Assembly: GCA_021324235.1 (NCBI GenBank)
Contig: JAJPJM010000118.1
Coordinates: 1-37,130, forward strand
From: Verrucomicrobiota bacterium
Lineage (GTDB): Bacteria > Verrucomicrobiota > Verrucomicrobiia > Limisphaerales > UBA11358
Direction: 5' to 3'
DNA length: 37,130 nt
The notes under the pieces are model-generated. The model made no database searches. It saw only the letters and a program-made list of their open reading frames with translations, and was not told the origin of the DNA. Shown in pieces: positions 17,691 through 24,837 of the stretch (the stretch's first letter is position 1; each line of letters opens with the position of its first letter). Both the position numbers and the translations under genes were made by a program.

Positions 17691-18644
17691 AGCCATGACA
17701 AATCCGCGTATTTGAGGCGCTCCGGATGCATTGACAAGTCCGTTGGCATCGCCCAGGCATTTCCACCAGATATAGGCGCTAAAGTTGCCAATTGTCAGGC
17801 AATCGTGAATCTGTTGAGCCGTGGTGATGGCTGTACTGATGGTTTGGTCATTTACGAGAAACTCTGTCATCCATGTCGGCTTGCTATGGTTGTGGGCATT
17901 GGGATAGTCCACAATGGGAACTGCGTTAGTGCCGGATCCGTAAAGATGCTCGCCGATGTAGGTCACATTGCCGACGGCCACGGGATCGTTGAGGGTTGGA
18001 TCGGACATGGCCTGGTTGTACGATGCGGATTCCGGCATGATGACCGGCGCGTTGGTAATCAACCCGGCAACGTTATGACAGAAGGTCTGGAGTTGTGTAG
18101 GGGTCCAACCACACCCTTCATAAGTGGTAGGCACAAAATCCGGTTCATTCTGGAGTGATATGGCTTTGAGCGGCGCTCCGTTTGCCGCCATATAGCCGGC
18201 AAAGTAATTCAGGTAATTTGCATAATTCGTGTACTGCGACGCCAGTAACGAGCCGCCGATGATACTGTTGGTGGTTTTCATTCCCGCCGGCGGCGTCCAG
18301 GGCGTTGCCAAAACTCCGGCGCCGCGCGCGACGGCTCCCTGGCCGTCCTGGAGTGCGGCAGCCCAATTGGTTGTCGGGTCGATGCGGATACGGAGAAGCG
18401 TAAGTCCCAGTTGATTGGTATTATTGGTGCCGAACAGGGTGTCCATATTGGGACTGGTGACCGGATCGAGCGTGCCCGGATTCAAAAACACCACGCCGCC
18501 GCCGAAGCCATCAATTCGCTGATGCAAATTATTCCAATCCACGACGCCCACGCCAGCGGCACAACACCGCGCGACGACGAACCAGAAAAGCATGACAGGC
18601 GACATCCACCGGCAAAACCAAGCATTACTGACGATCGTTTTCAT
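17133..18644 (-). CDS. Secreted GH30 glucuronoxylanase-like enzyme (second copy)
   Basis: A 503-residue GH30 protein directly upstream of the first copy on the same strand (73 bases apart). The signal peptide is unusual, with Trp/Cys near its end (MLFWFVVARCCAAG). The barrel starts HQRIDGFGGGVVF. The acid/base is Glu167 in AISLQNEPDF and the nucleophile Glu261 in PTWMTEFLV; both contexts resemble subfamily 8 glucuronoxylanases, which need a methylglucuronate branch. The C-terminal beta-sandwich and the terminal module (TWNSTAGATYSVLRTN ... AFYRVSSP) are nearly identical to copy A. A good ribosome site, AGGAGT, sits 5 bases before the ATG. The pair probably arose by tandem duplication with divergence of the barrel, giving two cutting preferences. 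Confidence 0.9.
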   Translation of the reverse strand: MKTIVSNAWFCRWMSPVMLFWFVVARCCAAGVGVVDWNNLHQRIDGFGGGVVFLNPGTLDPVTSPNMDTLFGTNNTNQLGLTLLRIRIDPTTNWAAALQDGQGAVARGAGVLATPWTPPAGMKTTNSIIGGSLLASQYTNYANYLNYFAGYMAANGAPLKAISLQNEPDFVPTTYEGCGWTPTQLQTFCHNVAGLITNAPVIMPESASYNQAMSDPTLNDPVAVGNVTYIGEHLYGSGTNAVPIVDYPNAHNHSKPTWMTEFLVNDQTISTAITTAQQIHDCLTIGNFSAYIWWKCLGDANGLVNASGAPQIRGFVMAQWSRFVHPGWYRIDVTNSNPAAASISAYKDTHSGNFAIVAVNTNLTAMTQTFDLTNFTAGSVTPWITSSNLSLAVQTPVNVTNASFTYTLPAWSVVTFAGQGYVVSTNITISSTTYIPNGSFVLTWNSTAGATYSVLRTNILGGSVSPWPLIGTGYPAGGATGGPLSYTDTTATVSPAFYRVSSP

Positions 18645-18738
18645 TTTTAACTCCTGCCATATGTTCCCGGAGAAGAAGCATGGGTGCTTCCATGGGAGAA
18701 TTCAGCATTAAAAAGATCGGCGATTTATTCGATAAACT

Positions 18739-18777
18739 AAAAGGCCGACGGACAATACAACATACTGTCCGTCGGCC
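18739..18777 (-). terminator. Strong hairpin terminator after the LamG-domain gene
   Basis: A perfect 12-bp stem, GGCCGACGGACA / TGTCCGTCGGCC, with an 11-nt loop, followed on the minus strand by TTTT. It lies about 50 bases past the stop of the LamG-type gene and before the GH30 pair, so the GH30 genes probably have their own promoter. Confidence 0.85.
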
Positions 18778-18825
18778 ATGTTATTTAACATCTATTATCT
18801 ATTGCGGTTTCTATCCGCGCATTAA

Positions 18826-21351
18826 TTACGGCCAAGTAATGCGATAGTACGCCGCATTGGCACTGCCCACCGTGCTATCGGTGAAGCTCGTGGTCGCCCC
18901 GCCAGTCGGCAAGCCATTCGTCAGAGTGACCCACGTGGGCGTGGCCAGATTAAACGTACGTTGCACCGAGTAGGTGTTGGTCTGGAACATCGAGCCAAGC
19001 GAATTCCAATTGATGCTTACGCTTACACCATTGGTCGTGACCGAGCGAGCAACGGAGTTCAGGTTGAACAACCTGGGGATCGTTGAATCGTAACCATTCG
19101 CGCTCAAATAGAAGTCATCCAATAAGAGCATGTTGTTGGTTTCGAAGAAGGCGCCATTTGCCGCCGTCGTGATGTCTTCGTTGGCGACACCCATGAACAC
19201 CTTGTCCAAGTAGGGCGTCGGCGTATCCACGGCCGGATTGGCACCGTCATAGTCTCGATCTCCATGGAAACCCGAAAACAGGAGCGTCCGGGTGGGATCA
19301 CCCTGCTTTTGCAGCCAAACTGCATACACCGGTTCCTGAACCGTGTTGCTAGTGCCAGAGATGATTGCGATATGAGTGTTGTCATTCGAAACATCCATCC
19401 AGCAATAATAGGTCACATTGGTCTGCAAGCCATTCGCATTAACCGAAGTCACATAGGAATACGAATTGGTGACCGAAGTACCGCCGTAATCCGCAGCCTG
19501 CAAGTCAAAAGGCATGTTGGGCCCAAAGGCGCCGCTGGGATCATAGTGGACGATTCGCACGGCCGGGCCGTACGTTCCAGCACCGCCCGGAGGCGAGGTG
19601 CCACCGAGAGGGCCAGTGCTGCCAAAACCATAATCGCTCAAGCCCAATGCGAAATCCAATCCGCTGTAAAGTGGAATACTTGCATAACTTCCGGGATCGG
19701 TAAGCGAGAACCGGAAGAACAGCGTGGTTGTCTGATACGGAGGAATGGTCAGATGACCCAACTGTCCGTACGCCAGCGCGCCGGGTGAATCATGACCAAT
19801 CGAAATGCTATTATCAGTCTTGTAACCGCTCTTTGGCGACAGAACCTTGTTGCCATTCACTGTCACCACGTTAAACCGGTCCATGGTCCCCTGATAATAA
19901 CCTTGCACACCCACCCAGTCATTGCCTTGGATTCCCTGGGTGGTATTTCCAAACACGCCATCGAACCGTTGGATCAAATTCCAGTCCGACGGAACGCCAG
20001 CGAAGGTTTGAACAGTAACCGAGGCTTGCTGATCCGCCGCGATGCCATTATGGGCCACCAGCGTAAATGTGTAGCTGGCGTTGTTACCCAAGGTCACAGT
20101 TGTTGAACCAACAGAGGTCGCACTCACATCGCCTACTCCACCACTGATGACAATGCCACCGGGGGTGTTATTGGCGCCCGTTACGTTCCAATTTAGGGTG
20201 ACTGTGTGATTTTTCCCGATTTCAGCCAGGCCCGCAGTGAAGCTGCCAATTATGACGACGTTCGTATTGACTGACAGGGCGAACACTCCATTGGTGTTCA
20301 TTCCGTTGGTCATGACGAATTGTATTTCGTTGGTGTTCAGAACGCGGTTCCAGTATCCAATGTCGCTAACCTGCTCGACCAGACCGCCGGAGAAAGCGTT
20401 GTTGCGAATGAAACCACCAAAAGCGGTGTCCCCACTCTTGCACATGTTCGACATCCATCGCACAAAACCATTCGGAGGTGGATTGGACGAACCGACAAAC
20501 GGATAAATGTTGGTCGTGTAATAGGTGTTCGTCACATTTAGCGGCGGGCCGATGGCAGGGTTACCCTCATGATCGGTGTACGGGCCGCCACTTTGCAAAC
20601 CCGGATCATAATTGCCATCCACGAACACATGAAAATCGCCGTTGGTGTCAATGGTGGTTGTGAGCATGTGCCAATTGCCGTCCAGCACCGGATTGGCGAC
20701 GGAAGTATTTTGGCTGCCTTGATTATATTCATACGCCACGTTCGGAAGCTGATAAGTACCATCATCCAACTGCTGGCAGGCAACCCCGTTGGGGTCAGTC
20801 GCCTGACCTGCGGGATCGTCCCGGAAGAAATAATTTGCTTGACCATTGCCGGGTTTGCCGCTGACCGAGTAAAACGGCTGGCTGTCCCCGTTATTGGCGC
20901 ATTCCGCGAAAATTCGCAGTTCGCCGGCGATGTTAGAAGCGTTGGCCTTGACCCAGAAGTTCATAGTCGCGCCGCGCTGGTCGATGAAGGGCAGAAAATC
21001 ACCCGAACCATCCAACGGATTCTGTCCGGTGGTGCGATAGTAGATGAGCGTGGTGCCCGGGGATTGGTTGAAATTGAAGGCCAAGCCGGCCGGTTCAATG
21101 CCTGGATGGCTCGCGGCCACGATGTTGGCGGCGGTCATTCCGGACAAGGTCATATCACGCCGGTTGATATAATCGGGCGTGGCATTGGTATTGCCGGGTG
21201 CAAGCCCGTTCAGTGGGTAGTAGTCAACCAGGCCGTTGGTTATCTGCTGGAAGGTAACCTGCGCCTGACTGGTGTTTATGAAAGCGGCCAATGCCGCCAA
21301 CAGAGCTGCCAGCATAACGGCAGAGGGATGTTTTTGAGTTGGGTTTTTCAT
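18826..21351 (-). CDS. Large secreted LamG-type (concanavalin-like) protein
   Basis: An 841-residue secreted protein of unknown function. A signal peptide (to about residue 30, INTSQAQ) is followed by a LamG/concanavalin-like region (about 35-355: GLVDYYPLNG, ATMNFWVKAN, GNWHMLTTTIDTNGDFHVFVDG). Residues about 360-455 look like an Ig-like domain (HTVTLNWNVTG, NASYTFTLVAHN). A second beta-rich region (about 460-760) begins WNLIQRFDGVFG and could be another jelly roll. The last 75 residues (TYSVQRTFNL ... AAYYRITWP) are the same kind of terminal module as in both GH30 proteins. No catalytic motif is seen. A polysaccharide-binding or surface-attachment role in xylan use is plausible. It is flanked by its own terminator and by a pseudopilin gene upstream. 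Confidence 0.8.
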   Translation of the reverse strand: MKNPTQKHPSAVMLAALLAALAAFINTSQAQVTFQQITNGLVDYYPLNGLAPGNTNATPDYINRRDMTLSGMTAANIVAASHPGIEPAGLAFNFNQSPGTTLIYYRTTGQNPLDGSGDFLPFIDQRGATMNFWVKANASNIAGELRIFAECANNGDSQPFYSVSGKPGNGQANYFFRDDPAGQATDPNGVACQQLDDGTYQLPNVAYEYNQGSQNTSVANPVLDGNWHMLTTTIDTNGDFHVFVDGNYDPGLQSGGPYTDHEGNPAIGPPLNVTNTYYTTNIYPFVGSSNPPPNGFVRWMSNMCKSGDTAFGGFIRNNAFSGGLVEQVSDIGYWNRVLNTNEIQFVMTNGMNTNGVFALSVNTNVVIIGSFTAGLAEIGKNHTVTLNWNVTGANNTPGGIVISGGVGDVSATSVGSTTVTLGNNASYTFTLVAHNGIAADQQASVTVQTFAGVPSDWNLIQRFDGVFGNTTQGIQGNDWVGVQGYYQGTMDRFNVVTVNGNKVLSPKSGYKTDNSISIGHDSPGALAYGQLGHLTIPPYQTTTLFFRFSLTDPGSYASIPLYSGLDFALGLSDYGFGSTGPLGGTSPPGGAGTYGPAVRIVHYDPSGAFGPNMPFDLQAADYGGTSVTNSYSYVTSVNANGLQTNVTYYCWMDVSNDNTHIAIISGTSNTVQEPVYAVWLQKQGDPTRTLLFSGFHGDRDYDGANPAVDTPTPYLDKVFMGVANEDITTAANGAFFETNNMLLLDDFYLSANGYDSTIPRLFNLNSVARSVTTNGVSVSINWNSLGSMFQTNTYSVQRTFNLATPTWVTLTNGLPTGGATTSFTDSTVGSANAAYYRITWP

Positions 21352-21426
21352 GTTTTTATGTGTTTTGGGTTTGAGCGAAAGTTTAAACAGGGAAAAAATA
21401 GGGAATCAGGTTGGTGCGTAATAATT

Positions 21427-22365
21427 TTAATAAAACCAATAGTTTCCGCCTTGAAAATACGCACTCTTCACCTGGCCCAAGCTATGGCTTATCACGTGCC
21501 CGTCGGCAAATCCCAGATTGATCGGGTTAAACGAACCGCTGTTGAAGTGGCCCGTATCGGGGGAAATATTGTTCGGATCCGGCGACCCCGCCAGCTTCGA
21601 ATGCAAGCCGCCCGCCTGGCCCGACCCGGCGGTGTCACTGATGAACGGAACCATCGGCACCGCCTTATCCGTCATCTTGGTCGCCCAGCCATAAATGGCG
21701 CAAGTGGGGTACTGTTGCTTGAGCCAACTCGGCCAGAGGGCATAAATCTGCTTGGAGTAATCCGTCGGAAATATCGGCTGGCCAGGTGTGTAAACCAATA
21801 AATTCTGGCGTGGCACCCAATAATTGTAGCCGCCAGTCCAGCTAATCTCTTGCGGGAAATTCCTGGCAAAATATGAAATCACATTGGTGATATTCATCGG
21901 GTCGGCCAGCGGGTTCGGAGCCGGGTATGTTTGTTGCACCCAGGTTGCATACGCGGAAAACCCGGCCGGACGGACGGGGTCAAACCACATGGGCACGTTC
22001 AAATTATACGGCTTCAGCAATTCCGGCATCTGCGTGCCTATGTCCCAGGCATACGAGCCGCCGCCGGCTGGATTGGAACCCGGTTCTTTGCATGGCAGGT
22101 ACTCCTGGTTATCTCCCGAGTACAGGTTGGCTACGATTCCCCACTGCCTGAGATTTGAAGTGCAATTGATCATCCTGGCGCGGAACTTGGCGCTGGCCAA
22201 GGCCGGCAGGAGCATGGCCGCCAATATGGCAATAATGGCAATGACCACCAGAAGCTCAATCAGCGTAAAAGCGTTTTTGCCCTTACATTCGGGGCGCCCC
22301 GAATGCACACCGACCGCCTTGTTGCTTTCGGCAGACGAGATGGAAAAAGACTCTGGCTGGGTCAT
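21427..22365 (-). CDS. Type II secretion/pilin-like pseudopilin with prepilin cleavage motif
   Basis: A pseudopilin of about 312 residues. After a leader of about 31 residues comes the prepilin peptidase site and hydrophobic helix, [20 protein letters not shown], with the conserved Glu at position 5 after cleavage. The globular part is rich in Pro, Trp and Tyr and ends with [11 protein letters not shown], the C-terminal motif common in the very large verrucomicrobial and planctomycete pseudopilin families. The track start at 22578 would overlap the AraC gene. The ATGs at 22365 and 22434 are both possible; I chose 22365 because the leader is already long, with moderate confidence. It lies 75 bases before the LamG-type gene on the same strand. 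Whether it assembles into a secretion pseudopilus is unknown. Confidence 0.82.
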   Translation of the reverse strand: MTQPESFSISSAESNKAVGVHSGRPECKGKNAFTLIELLVVIAIIAILAAMLLPALASAKFRARMINCTSNLRQWGIVANLYSGDNQEYLPCKEPGSNPAGGGSYAWDIGTQMPELLKPYNLNVPMWFDPVRPAGFSAYATWVQQTYPAPNPLADPMNITNVISYFARNFPQEISWTGGYNYWVPRQNLLVYTPGQPIFPTDYSKQIYALWPSWLKQQYPTCAIYGWATKMTDKAVPMVPFISDTAGSGQAGGLHSKLAGSPDPNNISPDTGHFNSGSFNPINLGFADGHVISHSLGQVKSAYFQGGNYWFY

Positions 22366-22459
22366 ATCTTGTGGATTTCTCTCTAATATAACATTTTGAG
22401 CTCTTTTGGGAATGGACAATGCTATGATTTTCATTGAATTTAATTTTGATTGTATTTTT

Positions 22460-22969
22460 TTATTCGAATTGAATGCGTCTCGAGTTCCTTTTTGCCTGAG
22501 GGCCGGCGGGTAAATCTGCGCCGTCCGGACCGGCTCCGGATTTGCAGGCCCTTGTTTGACGGTATTCGGTGGGCGCAAGCTGGTTCACGGATTTAAAAAC
22601 ACGTGAAAAATAGAACGGATCATCGTAACCCAGCGCCGCGGCGACTTCCTTGACGTTCAAGGACGTGCTTTCGAACAGCCGGCATGCCTGTTGCATGCGC
22701 AAGTGAATGAAATAATCAATGGGCGGACATCCCATCCAGCGTTTGAACAACGCTGAATAGTGCGAGGGGGAAAAGTTCACGGCCGCGGCCAGGGTGGCCA
22801 CCTGCAGCGGCTGGTTCAGGTGCTCTAACATGTAGGAAATACTCTGTTCGATTTTCCGCGCGGTGCGCGAGCCGGCGCTATCGCCCGCAACCGGCCCATC
22901 GTGTTCAACAAGAACGCCAACCCACCGATGGCCGTTGGTTGGCAGCCGCTCAATTCCATTACTTTTCAT
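22460..22969 (-). CDS. Short AraC-family transcriptional regulator (DNA-binding domain only)
   Basis: A 169-residue protein that is mostly an AraC/XylS DNA-binding domain (about 35-138): [24 protein letters not shown] is the first helix-turn-helix and [21 protein letters not shown] the second. Usual family members carry an N-terminal sugar-sensing cupin or other sensor and are near 290 residues; here only about 35 residues precede the domain. An in-frame TGA lies two codons before the ATG, so no upstream extension is possible without a frameshift, and I saw no remnant sensor in the 470 bases upstream. It is the only transcription factor in the xylan region and is a candidate local regulator, perhaps working with a separate sensor. 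Confidence 0.9.
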   Translation of the reverse strand: MKSNGIERLPTNGHRWVGVLVEHDGPVAGDSAGSRTARKIEQSISYMLEHLNQPLQVATLAAAVNFSPSHYSALFKRWMGCPPIDYFIHLRMQQACRLFESTSLNVKEVAAALGYDDPFYFSRVFKSVNQLAPTEYRQTRACKSGAGPDGADLPAGPQAKRNSRRIQFE

Positions 22970-23442
22970 CGTTCACTTGCAATCTTACGTTGTGATTAGT
23001 TCGACCGGCGAACAAATTTGGCAATAAAAGTCATCGTCACGTTTTAAAATTATATTATCGGGGCGCAGAAAAATGTTAAGTTTCTGCAGAACCATCGCAA
23101 TGGTACCACGCAGCCGGGATTGAGCCTCGGACCCGGCTGGCACAATCCGGGTGATGGATTGAGCGGCAGGTGTTCGAGTGTAGACTTAAATTCATCTCTC
23201 GTGCCGCATCAGACTGGGAGTCGCCGGCGACTCCTTCACCGCGTCGGCTTGAAAGGCGAGCCGGCTTATAACACTCTGATTGACCGTTACTCTCTGTCCT
23301 CATATCCGCAACATCTACGTTCACTTTTCTCCGTCCCATCAACTGGTGGCCACATGAAATCTGTTCAAATCAAATTTACGCACGGAGTATCACTATTACA
23401 TACACGATTGCCGGACTGTTTGCAACCAGACATTAGACATTA
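22970..23442. other. Intergenic region with a perfect palindrome
   Basis: 473 bases between the AraC-type gene and the end of the mannonate dehydratase gene. The short ORFs here (23120..23482 plus, 23076..23342 minus) have no recognisable domain or plausible composition, and I do not call them genes. The region is mixed in base composition and includes the 18-bp palindrome listed separately. Confidence 0.6.
23217..23234. repeat. 18-bp perfect inverted repeat GGAGTCGCCGGCGACTCC
   Basis: Two 9-base arms with no spacer. It is not followed by a T run on either strand, so it is not an ordinary terminator. It could be an operator for a dimeric regulator, or chance in GC-rich DNA. Confidence 0.5.
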
Positions 23443-24513
23443 TCAGTTTGCTGTCAACAATAATAACGCGGCGCGCAGGTAGCCCAGCGCGTAGGCCATG
23501 CCCGCGTGCCACGGCGCCGCACAATTCATCTGTGGCGTGTGGTCGGGTATGATGACGCCGTTGAAATTATTCTGCTTCAAAATACGCAGCACGCGAACCG
23601 TGTCCACGTCCCCGTCATCAATAAATGTTTCGCGGTAAAACGGTGCTTTGCCCCGGACATTCCGGAGGTGCATGTAGGCCACCCTGCCCTGCCGGCTGTA
23701 GCTGTCCACCGCATGGTAAACGTCGCCTTCGTTCATCTCCGCCAGCGTGCCCACGCAAAATTCAAAGGCGTTGGCCGGGCTGGGATTCAAATCAACCACC
23801 TTCTGATAAAGCCGCGGTTGATAAACCAATCGTGGCTGGCCGCGCATCGTTGGCATCGGCGGATCGTCCGGATGCAGGGCGAGCTTTACGTTCGCTTCCT
23901 CGGCCACCGGCAATACTTCCCGGAGGAAATTTCCCAACCGCCGCCAGAGCTCATCCTGCGTAATTGGCGGCACGAAAGCTTTCGGCGCGTTGGGATCATA
24001 AACCATGTTCCAGACCATGCCGTTGGGCATCGGTTCCTCGAGCGGGCCTTCCATGCCCACCGACATGGCCGCGCCGCGCGCGTAGGGACCGGTGGTGCGT
24101 CCACAAACCCCGGCGATGCTGAAGTTGTAACCCATGATGGGAATGCCCGCCTGGCCGAGATTGCGGATGATCGTTTTTACATTTTCGATCTGCCGATTTC
24201 TTTTCGGACCGTCGAGCAGCACGTCGTGCCAGTGGGCAGGGTCGAAATTTTCGATGGCTTCGAGTTTCAATCCCTCCGCTTCAACGGCCTGGCGCAATTC
24301 GCACAATTCTTCGGCGCTCCATAATTTTTCAGGGTCGCCGGCCAGTCCCCAGCCCTGCTCCGTGCCGGTCGGCTGGTTGCCGTTGGGATTGTGCGCGCCG
24401 CCTTTGAAATAATCCACGAGGTGGGCCACGATGTGCGTGGCGCCGGCCTGCCGGGCGAATTGGAAATTTTCGCGCGTCAGCATGTGACGGTACAAGCCCA
24501 GTCCGAGTTTCAT
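23443..24513 (-). CDS. uxuA: Mannonate dehydratase, UxuA family
   Basis: Dehydrates D-mannonate to 2-keto-3-deoxygluconate in the cytoplasm, the step after reduction of fructuronate in glucuronate breakdown. At 356 residues it matches the shorter bacterial forms. Visible conserved elements include IENFDPAHWHDVLLDG, MGYNFSIAGVCGR, the metal-site stretch ALHPDDPPMPTMRG, AYMHLRNVRG, FIDDGDVD and GVIIPDHTPQM. There is no signal peptide. Its presence beside GH115 and CE15 genes suggests it handles glucuronate released from xylan, though xylan usually carries the 4-O-methyl form and no demethylating enzyme is seen here. Uronate isomerase and fructuronate reductase are not in the window. It is divergent from the GH115 gene across 324 bases. 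Confidence 0.93.
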   Translation of the reverse strand: MKLGLGLYRHMLTRENFQFARQAGATHIVAHLVDYFKGGAHNPNGNQPTGTEQGWGLAGDPEKLWSAEELCELRQAVEAEGLKLEAIENFDPAHWHDVLLDGPKRNRQIENVKTIIRNLGQAGIPIMGYNFSIAGVCGRTTGPYARGAAMSVGMEGPLEEPMPNGMVWNMVYDPNAPKAFVPPITQDELWRRLGNFLREVLPVAEEANVKLALHPDDPPMPTMRGQPRLVYQPRLYQKVVDLNPSPANAFEFCVGTLAEMNEGDVYHAVDSYSRQGRVAYMHLRNVRGKAPFYRETFIDDGDVDTVRVLRILKQNNFNGVIIPDHTPQMNCAAPWHAGMAYALGYLRAALLLLTAN

Positions 24514-24837
24514 ACAGGTTCAAAAATAACGGCGGCGGAAGAGTCCCATGATCACCAAATGGAAAAACGCTTTTGCCAGGCCATGCCGCAGGCCGTTCAC
24601 CGGTTCAAAATATCTTTGCCATTTAAAACCCGGTCACTTCAAGAATGAAATATCAAATCCGGGCGTTCTGCGTAAAATCATGGTTTCATCCATTCCCCGA
24701 TACGATATGCTCCCGACGTGAGACGGGCGCTAAAAATCGCGCACCCGACAAGGCCGTGAGGGACAAATCAACGGTGTGCCGGTGAACTCTGGCGGGTCTG
24801 AATACTGCGCCAACAAGAACAAAGAACGGAACGCTCC
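24514..24837. other. Divergent regulatory region between uxuA and the GH115 gene
   Basis: 324 bases between divergently transcribed uronate-related genes, so at least two promoters are expected. By eye I found no convincing -35/-10 pair and no strong inverted repeat. A GGA-containing ribosome site lies shortly before the GH115 ATG. Confidence 0.55.

Noticed and set aside
20569-21801. 410-codon plus-strand ORF
   Set aside because: It runs antisense across the LamG-type gene and into the pseudopilin gene, crossing their boundary, with no recognisable domain.
23076-23482. Short ORFs on both strands in the gap before uxuA (120 codons plus, 88 codons minus)
   Set aside because: No domain, signal peptide or ribosome site; amino-acid mix typical of random GC-rich sequence.
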